DNA of 64,000 nucleotides from Eublepharis macularius (Eukaryota; Chordata; Lepidosauria; Squamata; Eublepharidae). The stretch lies in the NCBI RefSeq assembly GCF_028583425.1, contig NC_072795.1:68958001-69022000 (forward strand). The letters are read 5' to 3'. Every line of letters begins with the position of its first letter. Positions within the stretch are counted from its first letter, which is position 1. The position numbers and the translations under genes are program-made. The notes under the pieces are model-generated. The model was not told where the DNA came from, ran no database searches, and saw nothing but the letters and a program-made list of their open reading frames with translations. Shown piece by piece: positions 32,655 through 63,229 of the stretch.

Positions 32655-33672
32655 CTGAAAAATAAAATAAAGCATAACACAAAATCCTCAAACACAACTG
32701 TCTCCTAAAAGTAGTATTACAACAGAGAGCTGAATGGAAATGCTTAATAGTCAGCAGCAACACATAGCCTTGTTATGCCAATATAGATTAAAATCATATG
32801 CCAATGATCAATACTGAACAATACTAGGCCTAGCTTCTATACTCTCTAGATGAACTTTTAAACTGTACATGAACTTTCAGTGTATTTTTTCTATGTGTAA
32901 GGTAATTCAACAGGTGTGCTTTCATCCTTTGACAATTAATTAAAATAGTGGACTCTACTGAGATTGATGTTCTTCTATCAGAGATTCAACCAATGGTGAT
33001 CGCCCAACTTAACTTTTCTTGACGCTTGTTAGAGATTTGTAGTTTTCTTCTGCAGTTCTGACTATGACATAATTTTTTAACTAATTGGAAGGCTGTACTA
33101 TGAAATTATGAATATTCAGTGAAGTGTCAAACCAATCAATATTTGTTTGTGCTATCATGTGAATAGACCCTAAATATTTACATATGATTAGGTATATAAT
33201 TGCAAACACAGAAAGAATAAGCAGGGTACTGATGAAAGAGATCTCTTGGGAGAATCTAGGTGAGAAACTATTTCTACCTATGTATTTCATAGAAACTTTG
33301 AGCAATGTTGAACTTAGGATTTATTGAGAAATGTTAGTGAACTTATTTCTTATTGCCTTTCTATGTTCTGTTATTATAGGATTCATATTAATAGCCATTT
33401 ATATTTTGATTGCTTGCTTCATTAAAAAACTAAGGTATATTTTCAATAAAGTGAAATAAACTCTAGATTGGTGTCTGTGTGTTTGATGGGGAGTTGCAAA
33501 GCAATATTGAACCCTATATAAATAAATGTACTGATAAACAGCTGGTTCAAAGAACTTATCTGTTTGACAGGTCTAAAGACTAACTGCTTTCGGCTTCCCC
33601 GGAGAGAGATCCATCTTTCTCCTGGCAAGTTGAAACTTGGTTTTAGACACGGGCAACTGTCCCGTTACAGCC

Positions 33673-34169
33673 TGTTATGTATACATGCCATGAATACATG
33701 CCATGATGGGGTTCTGTATTTTATAATGGTCAATGCTGTATGATTCTGTTTGCCTGACTTACTCGCTGTAACTCTGTGTGCTGAGAGCGTCTTAACTTCT
33801 GCTATTAATTGCAGGAGAGCCAGTGGGCCCCTCTATTATCTGTTAGAAATATGTACTTTCACTTTTCTCGCAAGTAGCCTTGGGAAGAGCTGCCAGCTGC
33901 AAACACTGTAACTTTCCCAGAGACAGATCTCCTTTGTACTTCATGTAGTCTAAACTACTTTGTTCCCATGCAACCTCTTTGGGGTTTCGCGCCAGAATGC
34001 CAATGGACCTGGGAGGGTGGGAAGTTTTCCTATAATAGCCAGACCTTTGTTTGAATTGTCACTTCTGCCAGTTTCCTGTACTGAATGGATCTCAATAAAG
34101 CTGCGTCATCTGGAACACCTGCGTGTTAACTGTGGAGGGCTTGAGGGACCTAACTGCCAGGGACTGACA
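33673..34169 (+). mobile_element. Solo-LTR-like segment (endogenous retrovirus type)
   Basis: Begins TGTTATGTATAC and ends GGGACTGACA, i.e. TG...CA. The flanks CAGCC (33668-33672) and GAGCC (34170-34174) match at 4 of 5 positions, like a decayed short target duplication. A TATA-like CCTATAATAGCC at about 34028-34040 is followed by AATAAA at 34094-34099, the expected order of promoter and poly(A) signal in an LTR. No viral coding region is recognised next to it with confidence. Confidence 0.45.
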
Positions 34170-34422
34170 GAGCCATTTCTGTCCTGAAATATAAGATACT
34201 GAAGAATAACTCTAGAAGTATGATAACAGGAAGTTTAATTAAGTTAGAATTTCATGAATTGCCAGGTCCTGACCTAGCCCAGCTGCAGAGTGCTCCCAGA
34301 GCCCAAACCATCTCAAAGCCTTGCTAATGGAAGAATGAGGCTAGAAGAGCAGAAGGAAGCAAATACTGCTGCAGAGAGACTTCAGTGTTCCTCAAGAGGC
34401 AGAAGGTGCCTCTCAATGCATT

Positions 34423-34635
34423 AGAGTTGCCAGTGTCCAGGTGGTAGCTAGAGATCTCCCAGAATTACAACTGATCTCCAGGCCAGAGAGATCAGTTTTC
34501 CTGGAGAACATGGCTGCTTTGGCGGGTGAACACTATGGCATTATACCCCATTGAGGCCCCTCCCCAAACTCCACTCTTTCCAGGCTCCACCCACAAAATC
34601 TCCAGGAATTTCCTAACCTGGACCTGGCAACCCTA
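34423..34635. mobile_element. hAT-type MITE, AGGGTTGCCA family, copy 1
   Basis: Ends TAGAGTTGCCAG and CTGGCAACCCTA are inverted repeats. The internal motifs AACTGATCTCCAGGCC, CATGGCTGCTTTGGCGGG and CATTATACCCC are shared with the copy at 59954. The target duplication here is eroded. Confidence 0.7.
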
Positions 34636-35351
34636 ACGCACATGCATCATGTAAGGTGGCATTCAGGGATAAGAGAAGGAAGCTGAGAAAGGCTGACTCC
34701 TGAGACCTCCCTTAAGATGGGAGACAGGCCAGAAGGTGTAGATTAACCTCCCCCTCCCTCCAACGCAGAAAGAGATGATGTTCCAAGTCAGCCATAGCAC
34801 TAGGACATTAGACAACATCACCTCCCAAGTACAATATTCAGATTATATAATCTTTAAAAGTACTGTTATCCAGCTTTGTTTTGCCTAAGGTTTACATATT
34901 TTTCCTTTCCTTAACAGTTATTTTATTGGAACCCATTCTGCACGTCATATCTTATGCTGTTTTATTCTTCTCTATTTCTAAAGTCCCTCTTTACTGCCAA
35001 GAATTCCTGAATGGGTGGTGTAATCCCCCTACTCCTGAAACAAAGTCTCCAAAAACATCAGTGTGATTTCTTTGGTCACCAATACAAAAGCAACAGCTAT
35101 TCTCAGAGATTTCTATCCTCACACTCAGAGGTATTGCCTTTTGAATCAATGTAGGCATCAGGCACTCTAGTTGTTTACACACATTTCGACAGTTTAGTTT
35201 TGAATGTAATTATTTATTGAGAGCAACATCTTATTATAGCTCATGTCCCTTTCACAATAAAAGGTATGTGGCATATCCTAGCTCCTCACACCCAGAACCC
35301 AATGGAACTATATTATATACAATAAGAATTCAGTCAGCCATGCAGATTACT

Positions 35352-35614
35352 ACAAATAACAACAAAAACAACATTTGATTTATATACTGCCTTTCAGAAC
35401 AACTTAATGCCCGCTAAGAGCAGTTTACAAAGTATGTTATTATTATCCCCACAACAAAACACTCTGTGAGGTAGGTGGAGCTGAGAGAGCTCCTAGAAGC
35501 TGTGACTGACCCAAGGTCACCCAGCTGGCCTCAAGTGGAGGAGTGGGGAATCAAACTTGGTTCTCCAGATTAGAATCCAGATTAGACCCTTAACCACTGC
35601 ACCAAAATGACTTG
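35352..35614 (-). repeat. tRNA-derived SINE, family B, copy 3
   Basis: Minus-strand head CATTTTGGTGCAGTGGTTAA, B-box-like GAACCAAGTTTGATTCCCC, GTAAACTGCTCTTAGCGGGC, tail TATAAATCAAATGTTG followed by a (TTG)n-like tract. Confidence 0.75.
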
Positions 35615-36974
35615 AGTTTCTCTCTTCATATAAGAAGAAACTGATTTCAAGGTTTTTTCCACATTCCATATTCTAGTGGATTCCCTGTGCATGTAACAGG
35701 CTATGAACCAGCTCTATTATTCTGTCTTCTGAGAATGAAAGATCATTAATTAGGACAGCTGGACCAACAGAGCATCTACACAAATGCCTGTTTGCTAGAA
35801 ATATTTATAAACATTAAATGGAGAGCAACTACATTTCTTTTGATTATTTATAGCTTTCTAACTAGTCAGTTCCTGAAGTCTCACAGCAAACTAGAGATTA
35901 ATTTCTTGTTTCCTTCCTAGCGAGACACTAGAACAGTTTCTGTTTATGTACATTTTCTTTTTTTATTGAATCTGTTCAGGGCCAGTTGATCTGTGCATTT
36001 CACATGGTACTGTTGAGGAAAGAAAAACAAAAAATGCTCAAGTTCGTATCTGATGAGTGGGGGGGGGGTAATAGCAAATTTAAGCCTGACATAGACAAAC
36101 AGAGCAGGAAAACTAGTGAAGGAGAAATTCATGACTCAAAAGCAAAAATTACAGACAGGTCACAGCCTGCTTTGCACCTCATTCTACACTAATTAACAGC
36201 TGCTATCTTCCTTGCTGACAGCATTTCACTTCTAGTAACGATCAGCAACGTAGATCACTTGTAATGTTGCATTTTTTCTACAAGTTTTCCAAAATTAGTT
36301 TAACCTCCAGTACACTCTGCTTCTTGTAGTCCTCCTGTTACCCACTGAAACAGGTGTCATAACTTGTGTTTGCTTTCTTTTTTTAATAGAAAATATTTGC
36401 ACTTGTTTTTGTTTGAGCTACAAAAAGCAGCTCAGTGTCTGTTTCAATGTAGTCTTAACCAAGAATATCAGTAATAGGTGGGGGATAGAATAGATGGTGA
36501 AAGGCAGAAGGAAAGCTCAGAGAGTGAAATTAAGAGAAGAGTTGGCACAAATGACAAAGAACTGACCACAAATAATGAAAGAATTTGTCAGTGTGTGTGT
36601 GTGGGGGGCAGTTCCCCAAATCTAAGTGTGCATAGGCATATGCATGTATTAGTGGCATAACCACCTGCTTGGTGCACCCAATAAGAGGAAAAGTTGTTCT
36701 ACCCACACAGGCTTATCTTCTTGTTCTGCTCTTAACAGATTCCCAACCAGCCCTGAATAAAAATGCTGTGTATAACATGGAAGAAAGACTTTCTCCTGTT
36801 GCAAACTGGTCTGTCCCTTTACATTTATCTATGGTGAGGCAAGTCAGCTGCAAAGGAAAATGTTAACTGGACAGGGCTGAGAGAGAAACAATGGCTTGAA
36901 TCCCACAGAAAATTGCCACTGACAGAAGGAATTCCATCTACGGGAGTGCAACCCCTCTGCCTCTTGATCCAGTT

Positions 36975-37050
36975 GGGGAGGGGCTGTGGCTCAGTGGAAG
37001 AGACTCTGCTTTCATGAAAATGGTCCCAGGTTGTCCTTGGCATCTTGACT
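36975..37050 (+). repeat. tRNA-headed SINE head fragment, family C
   Basis: GGGGCTGTGGCTCAGTGGAA (A-box region) and GGTCCCAGGTTGTCC (B-box region). Only the tRNA-like head is left. It is not a tRNA gene, because the 3' half of a cloverleaf is missing. Confidence 0.6.
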
Positions 37051-37136
37051 CAGCCAATGTAGCCTCCTAGATCCATGCCATGGTAACATCCAAATCAGAC
37101 TATTCTAATGCACTCTACACGGGTTAGTCTTAGAAG

Positions 37137-37760
37137 TCAACCCAGAGACTGCAGTTGGTTCAGAATGCAGTGGCTTAGTTATTATCACGAGCTAGACAGG
37201 GCATTCACATTACACCCATTCTGCAGTCACTCAGTTGGCTGTCCATCAGTTTCCAGGTTCACCTCAAGGTACTGACTATTACATACAAATCCCTCAGGGC
37301 CTTGGGCCCACATATTTGCAGGACTGCCTCTCCTCCTATGCTCCACCAAAACAGCATTGCTCATCAGTTCAGAGCCTTCTGCAGGTGCCACTCTGCAAAC
37401 AGGCAAGATCAACTACCTGTATGTGTGTTTTCTCTGTTATGGCCCCCACCTTGTGAAATGGACTGCCTGAGGAAGTCTGGAGGGTCCCCGCATTCCTGTC
37501 TTTCCAGACACAATGTAAAAAATGAGTTGTTCAGGAGAGCTTTTTGATAAAGGTTATAGGGCTGTACTACAACAAAATAGTCCAGGAGGCACCCATAAAG
37601 GAAAAGGGACTGTTGATTATACTGTGTATAGAACGTGTTAAAACTGCTCACTTGATGTCTCCTCATACGGACTGTATCAACCTACATGGTGCTTATTAGA
37701 TGTCTCTTCATATGAACTGTTAACAATGTGTAATCTGCTTTGAGTCTCAGAGGTGAAGGT
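37137..37760 (+). mobile_element. L2-like LINE 3' fragment
   Basis: Plus-strand frames contain LQLVQNAVA-like and SWLSISFQVHLKVLTITYKS then LRALGPH, the conserved C-terminal end of L2-type LINE ORF2. Frameshifts and stops are present. The 3' part (to about 37760) is UTR-like and ends with AACTATAAAAAAATAATG. Confidence 0.65.
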
Positions 37761-37867
37761 GGACCATAACTATAAAAAAATAATGCAGCAGCTCAAATGC
37801 CCCCCAACCCTCTGTATAGGGGTGGAGGATGTACATCTTCTGCTGCCACCTCTTTTCTGTCTTAGTA

Positions 37868-38110
37868 TCTATAGAAAACTGTCTTATACCAACTCAGACC
37901 ATTGGCTTATCTTTTAAATACAGATGGTCATTTGAAATCAAGATCATCTAGCCCAGAACTGTCAGCTCTGACTAGCAGCAGTTCTTCAAAGTCTTAGGCC
38001 AAGAAAGGTCTTTCCCAACACCCATTCCCCAAGCTTTTTGAACTGGCCAAGAATTCAACCTGGAATGCTGGTTCACTTCCTGAACCATGTCATTTGCCCA
38101 TACCCATGAC
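37868..38110 (-). repeat. tRNA-headed SINE, family C, decayed
   Basis: The plus strand shows GTCTTATACCAACTCAGACC, CAGCTCTGACTAGCAGCAGT, AAGAAAGGTCTTTCCCAACA and GAATTCAACCTGGAATGC, antisense to the SINE body and head. Confidence 0.55.
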
Positions 38111-40110
38111 TCAGTTAAAGAAGAAACGGAATGAATAATTGTGAAATATAATAAAAAGGGCAAATAATGATCTATACATTTTTATTTAGATCTTATAGTT
38201 TACAATAGCCCCAAGAACATAAAACAGAATTATGGGTTCAGAGGAACCCTCTCAAGATTTGCAAGGTAAAAGTAGACTTTGAAGAATTAATATTTGGAAA
38301 ATCTTGTGCCTTCGTTTCATAATACAGCCATAATCCTTGTTATACGAGGAAGTAAACATTTTATTTCTGCTAATGGGAAACGTGTGGTTACTCCTCAACC
38401 AAAGAAAGGGGTGTGTGTGTTGGGTGAGTGGGATCCATCCTCTATTCAGAAAGCTGGATAAGCCTTCGTTTTTCATCATTGGGTTACTACTTTTATTCTC
38501 TAATCAATTATATCCTGTCTGGGATCTTCTGGCCTTATTTGAAGGTAGCTGCCTATTTGGATTGAAGAAAAATGCCGGAAGCAAAAGTACCATACAGGCA
38601 AGAATACTCAAAGGTGTTCCTTCATTATCTCTTTCCTCCTTGTCTTTATAAGGAGTGTGTCCTTCCAATGTGAGAAGAACAGTAGGAAAGAGGACTGTTA
38701 TGCCCTTTATTCTGGCTGTTTAGAACTAAACCAAAAAATGGCATTCCATAGCTGTATATAATTCCTCTAGCTTCAACACTTTACTAATAATGTAATATTC
38801 AGCTATTATTATGCTATTTTATTAAACCTATAATCAGCAATAATGAGCATTTAGATCCCATATTCTAGATAGTGGTATCTAAATGTTTGTAAAACAGTAT
38901 CCTGTTCTCTACAGCAGTGTGATAACAAGACTTCAACCTTTGCATCTTGTACAGAATGTTTAAAGGCATGGATTAAATGTGTTCTCAACCTACATCTTGT
39001 CTGTTTCTGTTGTTCCAATTCATTCCATCCTTTTTTGAACCCTCTAGCATTTTGAGTGTTTTGTCACATTATCTATATATTATCCATGGACCTGCTGTTC
39101 TGCCATCTTGACTATGGCAAAGTATTAGGTCCCACTATTATATATCAGCTTCTCGGCACTGTTGCTGCTGCATTACTTTTCTCTTCGTGTTCTACTTAAG
39201 GTTTCAGTGAACAATAATTCCCATTAGGAAAAAAGTTACGGAAGGATGCACCAATAAGCCACTGTTGCATATCTGGTTATCTTGGAAAAGGGAATAACTG
39301 TTGAAGTCTAAACTCTTTGTTGCTCATTTAGTGGAGTTATGTATCTGTTCTTGATACCCTTATATATCTTGTATTTTTACAGATTTAATTAATCTATTTA
39401 AAGCATTTTCATCCTGTTTTTCTTCCAAAGGAACTCAAAGCAACTTAAAATATAGTTTATATATAACAATCATAAAACGAGTACATCTGAATAATAAAAA
39501 CAGACTCGGGACAAAAGACAATATTTCACATTGTACTACCCATCCTCAAATGCCCACCTTATCAGCTTGGTCTTACTCACTCTCCTACGGCAGCCTTTCA
39601 TATCTTACATGCCACCATGCACTATATCAGAAGAGCATGGGGCCCACCATGACAAAAAAAGAAATACCCACTTTTCCCAAGGACATTTAGATGTTTACAG
39701 GTATCCCTCTATTGCGTTTGCAATACTAAAAGACCACAGATGGATAATCCATGGCAGCTAGAGTCAGTAGGAGATGGCATGTCACGTCTGCAAGTAGAGA
39801 TGTCTACAGTTCCCAGATCTTAATGTAGAACAATAATGAAGCTGTGTTGCTCTGTACAACAAAGCCCTGTTAAAATGTGAGCTATAGAATTCAGCAACCT
39901 GAACTTCTCAGCTTTTGTTCCCTCAGTAAAAATCATATTTATGGCCCTCCTTGTCTGTGATAGCAGTTCTGAAAGTGCCCTGAGTTAGTTTTGTGAAGGA
40001 TTTTTATTTTTTAACATAGAGAACACACCATATTAAGGTGTCATCTTCTGTTCTGAAGAGACTTGAATCTTAAGTCTTTTTTCACTTTGTATACCTTCAC
40101 TGTTTCTTTA

Positions 40111-40288
40111 TGCCAATATGGTATAGTGGTAAGAGCAATAGTTTAGAAGGTGTCATGAAGCTCACTAGGTGACCTTGAGTTAGTCTCTCTCTCAGACTAA
40201 CTTAGGGTTAGATGTGAAGATAAAATGGAGGAGGAGAACTATGTACTGCCTTGAACTCTGTGGAGGAAGAATGGGATAAAAATAGACA
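40111..40288 (+). repeat. Sauria-type SINE, partial
   Basis: GCCAATATGGTATAGTGGTA head, ATGAAGCTCACTAGGTGACC, AGATAAAATGGAGGAGGAGA, and tail GAATGGGATAAAAATAGAC. The B-box region is deleted. Confidence 0.65.
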
Positions 40289-40384
40289 GATATGCTACCA
40301 CTGAATAATCCACTGATTAGTTTATTAGATTTTCAGGTTGTATTGAACACCAATGAAATTTACTATTATAAAATTAGCTTGAAT

Positions 40385-40575
40385 CGGTCAATTTCATAAA
40401 ATGAATTGAAGTGTTGGCAAATGCTGTCAAATCACAGGCAACTGACGGCGTCTTTGTAGGGCTTTTCAAGGCAAAAGAGACATTTGCCATTACCTGCCCC
40501 TGTGCAGCACCCTGGACTTCCTTGGTGGCTTCCCATTCAACTATTATCCATGGCTGACTCTGAGTAGGACTTGTA
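40385..40575 (-). repeat. 5S rRNA-derived SINE, truncated and decayed
   Basis: The plus strand contains GGCTTTTCAAGGCAAAAGAG, TTTGCCATTACCTGCCCCTG, CCTGGACTTCCTTGGTGGCT and TCCCATTCAACTATTATCC. This matches the body of the 5S-derived SINE family seen more completely at 58268. The internal-promoter half nearest the head is eroded. Confidence 0.5.
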
Positions 40576-41040
40576 CCATTACACAAATGTAAAAGGTAAC
40601 ATGTCTCTTCTTTATGTTTCATTAATACCATTTTATCGGCTCCAGTTCTTCCCTAGAATAGCGTAGGTTCAACATGGTTCATATAAATAAACTATGTATG
40701 TATGCATATACATTTTTCTTGCTTTTCCTTCTACACTACTTCTTGCAACATGCCTTTGAGGTAAGTTGGATGAAGTGAGTAGCTTAAGATCATGGTATGT
40801 TGGACAGCTAAGCAGAAACCTGAACCCAGATCTCCCCCAACACTACCTGCTACCCCACATTAATCTGAAAGCCTGTAAAAATCATCCATCTGAAAGATAT
40901 TAAATGGCTTAGTTAGATCACATGAAAATGTGTACTGAAAATGCTTTGCTAGTAGCTGTCTTCGCACAAACCCACACACCGATGTTAGAATTTTTTTGCC
41001 TTCTGTGGCAGTATAAGGCTTTGTTAATAGATTTTCAGTA

Positions 41041-41118
41041 GAATCCTAAGCGAAGTTACTCCAGTCTAAGCCCTTTGATTTCAATGGGCTTAGACTGAAG
41101 TAACTCTGTTTAGGATTC
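41041..41118. repeat. Hairpin (foldback) repeat
   Basis: Arms of about 33 bp: left starts GAATCCTAAGCGAAGTTACT and right ends GTAACTCTGTTTAGGATTC, with a 12-nt centre containing TGATTTCAATG. Arms match at almost all positions. A common amniote/squamate hairpin repeat. Confidence 0.8.
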
Positions 41119-41318
41119 AGTATCACAAAGATACAAAACAGAGCTGTTAAGCCTTGCTCACAAATTACAGCAAACACATGTACAACATACAGTGTACATG
41201 TGACTTACATTCAATGCACAAATATCTGAGCATCCAATTTAAATTTCACATTTATCCAGGTACTGATCCCCATGTCATTTGTAAAGTGAATGCATATTCT
41301 TTCTTAAAACAGGCAGGA

Positions 41319-41344
41319 TGTGTGTGTGTGTGTGTGTGTGTGTG
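41319..41344. repeat. (TG)n microsatellite
   Basis: About 13 uninterrupted TG units just upstream of the CpG-rich promoter segment. Confidence 0.95.
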
Positions 41345-42069
41345 AACAGAGCTGAAGGGAGGGGGAATTAAGAGGGCCACTAAAGTCAGCAAGCACCACA
41401 AAGAATGAAATCAAAGAGCTGGGCTTCAAATTCAAGAACAGAAAACAAAATAGATGTCCAATACATTTTTAAAAAGAGGATCTGAAGGGGCTTCCTTAGG
41501 AAAGGTATTTTACTCCAGACAGAACTAGAACACAGTTCAAAACAACTGAACATGCCAGCACTCTCACTTAGACTCCTGTCATCTCCCAACCCCCCCCCCC
41601 CCCAGCAAGGATTCACCGACACCCCAGTAAGCACTAGGGGGGAAAGCTACTGCCACTAACTCAAGGGTGGGCGGCGAAAACTACCGTTGCCGCAGACTTC
41701 GACGGAACTCACACGAGGCGCTGCAGCCTGTAACACTTTTACGCAAAGAGGATGTCCCGCGAACAAGGCAGCAGCACAAGCTTCCAAATAAACGTGCGTC
41801 GCATGAAGCACCAGGCGGGCACATTTTGAACAGAAAGCGGACGGAGACCCTTGAATGGCATGTTACGAATATGTTAAATGCGACAGCTCCACTTTTGACA
41901 CCGAAAGCTACAGCAGGATCGTCGACCTAAAGAGCCCATCTATACCCGCAGCACCACTTGACTTTGTTCTAGAGCCCACCTCCCCACCCGCTCCTCTTTT
42001 CCCTGCCACAAATTTGCAGAGAGCGCTCCGAGCACCCACTCGAAGGGAGGGAGGAATTGCCTCTCTTAC

Positions 42070-42220
42070 CGCTCCCCTCATGCACGGCCGCAGCGGCCCT
42101 GTCCGCAGAGCCCTCAGCTCGTTCCAGGCACCACCAAGTTGCCCGCCGAAGCGTTCAGAACAATCCGATTGGCAGTTTTCCCCTGACATCATACGTAAGA
42201 CGAAAAAACCGGAAGGAAAA
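42070..42220 (-). other. STN1: Predicted STN1 non-coding exon 1 (3' boundary firm, 5' end unknown)
   Basis: On the minus strand GGGGAGCG is followed by GTAAGAGAGG, a strong donor, inside the CpG island and pointing towards exon 2. The upstream boundary (transcription start) is a guess near the ETS/CCAAT sites. It contains ATGAGGGGAGCG just before the donor. Confidence 0.4.
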
Positions 42221-42359
42221 CGGATCACGACCGCAACTGCAATTTGCAGTTCCTCTGTGCCCTCACACACACGCTCCTCAGTTTCAGCATCGCCGTTTAA
42301 CTCTATGATGAGAGGGCGGGACGGCGGGTAGTAACAGCCTGGAAAAGGGCATCGAAGGC

Positions 42360-61558
<19,199 letters not shown>

Positions 61559-61639
61559 GCAAGTGCAATGCTTTATTTTACCCAATAAATTATTTTATGC
61601 TCTGTAGCAAATTTATTTAAAATATTTGTATACTGTATT

Positions 61640-62420
61640 TTCATTCAAAAATACAAACAATAAACCTTTAAACATTGATGACTAAATATAAACAGTAAAA
61701 GCAAAGAAGTTAATAAACTCAGCAGCCATCAAGTGGTCTGAACAGCTTCAACTGATGACTAGCCTACAGCCTTCCATAATAGATTTTAGAACCCCTCAGG
61801 CTATAAGGGAATTTGTGTTCTCAGAAGGGAGATTCTAAGATAATTGGATTAAAGATTCAGGAATACTAAGATAATTGCATTAAAGGCTTTGTTTTGTGCT
61901 TGATGTAGGATGTAAGTCAAGGAGGGTCCTAACAACCTGACCAGAAAGAGCAAGAGGGTTCCCTAATAGGGGGAGTGATTTCCTGGGTTTGTTGAAGGCC
62001 TTTAAAGATAAATACTCCAGCTGCCCATGCAGCTGCCCAGCTGCCCATGCCGAATATTGGACGATGAGAAGATATTCATCAGAAGCCAAGCTGTTGTATT
62101 CTGTATCATCTGTAACTTCTGAGTTACCTTCAGGGGACGTCCCACATAAAGCATGCTGCTGTAGTTAATTTTAGAGGCTTAGCAAGATTTTTAGAGGATT
62201 AGAGTAGCAAGATCCTTTATGTCTAAAAGGAATACATAACAATTGCAGGTGACTAAAGGTGCTTCTAGCCACAACAGCTACTTGCTTGTCAGGAAGCTCT
62301 CACAGGCTCTAAATCTGCCCTAGTGGGGCAGATTTTCATTCCCTCAAGAGAATTGTGATTATCCATAGAACCCTTCCATTTTGTCTGGATTCCAGCTTGT
62401 TTAAACTTATCAAATAAGAA
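61640..62420 (-). repeat. Decayed LINE-like repeat, minus orientation
   Basis: Motifs TTGAAGGCCTTTAAAGATAA, GTATTCTGTATCATCTGTAA, GGACGTCCCACATAAAGCAT and GTGACTAAAGGTGCTTCTAG-like blocks correspond in order to the LINE tail at 46640-47440 (CTTTAAAGGTCAG, CATTCTGCAACAACTG, GGGCAGCCCCATATAG). No frame survives. Confidence 0.4.
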
Positions 62421-63229
62421 GAGTTTGTTTAATATGATGTCAAACTTATCTGCCATTCCCACAGATTGTGTTACAGAGTAATGTACTATAGTGGTGGACT
62501 GATGGGGGAATGTAACAGAGAACTTCTGATGGTGTATGGTGAGGGGGATACAGTAGCATAGCTTGTGTCTGCTGTTAACATATAGTAAACCAGTTCTGTT
62601 GGTAGTTGTGATTGCCTTGGGCTCCAGCCTGTCTCAGTTTGGGCTGAAAATTAAAGCAGTTATGAATAACAATAGCACCAGCTCATATTATCCCATCTTC
62701 TGACTTCTGAGAAGAACTCTTGTGTCCCCTATTTTGTGCTAGGAGGGAAAACTGTAACAAGGAAAACTATAACAATTAGCAATGCTGGTTCCTCCTCAAC
62801 TCATTCCTTTCTTCAATGGCCAGTGCTTGATGTATAATAATTTTTCAGATATAAAAATGAAGTATATTTTAGGGGAAATAATACAGCAACATCTCTAATA
62901 CTAAATCTGTTACTAAGGCTGTTGTTGTTATGTTTAATTCCAGTTGGATTTTTGGCTATATGTTGCCATGTCCCTGTAAGCATTTGGGTTCTGAGAGTGA
63001 AAAACGTGAGCTACATAAACTTAAAGTCTTTGACTGTTTTCTGGTGGCCGAAAATTTGGAAACAAGCTTCAGAAGTCCTAACATTTGCAGTACTCTCATT
63101 TCCTTCCATGTGGCTGGTAGACTAAAAATTTCTTGGTTTGTAATAAAACAGTTTGTTGTAGCATCTGAATTCATATACAAGACCACCCAGTATTTTGTTG
63201 GAGTCAGACATCACAAATTGCAGCTTGTT

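Larger units (their letters stand above)
32655..42069 (-). other. STN1: STN1 intron 1 (about 9.4 kb), inferred
   Basis: Bounded by the strong exon 2 acceptor and a predicted donor at 42069. Contains a solo-LTR-like segment (33673-34169), a hAT MITE (34423-34635), SINEs at 35352, 36975, 37868, 40111 and 40385, an L2-like fragment (37137-37760) and a hairpin (41041-41118). The stretches 32655-33672, 35620-36970 and 38115-40110 show nothing firm. A hydrophobic-then-basic short frame at 33340-33460 is discussed in findings. Confidence 0.6.

Noticed and set aside
36975..37050. tRNA gene candidate
   Set aside because: A- and B-box-like sequences are present, but no complete cloverleaf. It is the head of a SINE, as are the heads at 14891, 28800 and 31586.
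61564..61565. Canonical GT donor for SLK exon 3 five bases downstream
   Set aside because: Using GTGCAA would add five nucleotides, shift the frame and insert non-conserved residues. GCAAGT fits the donor consensus better.
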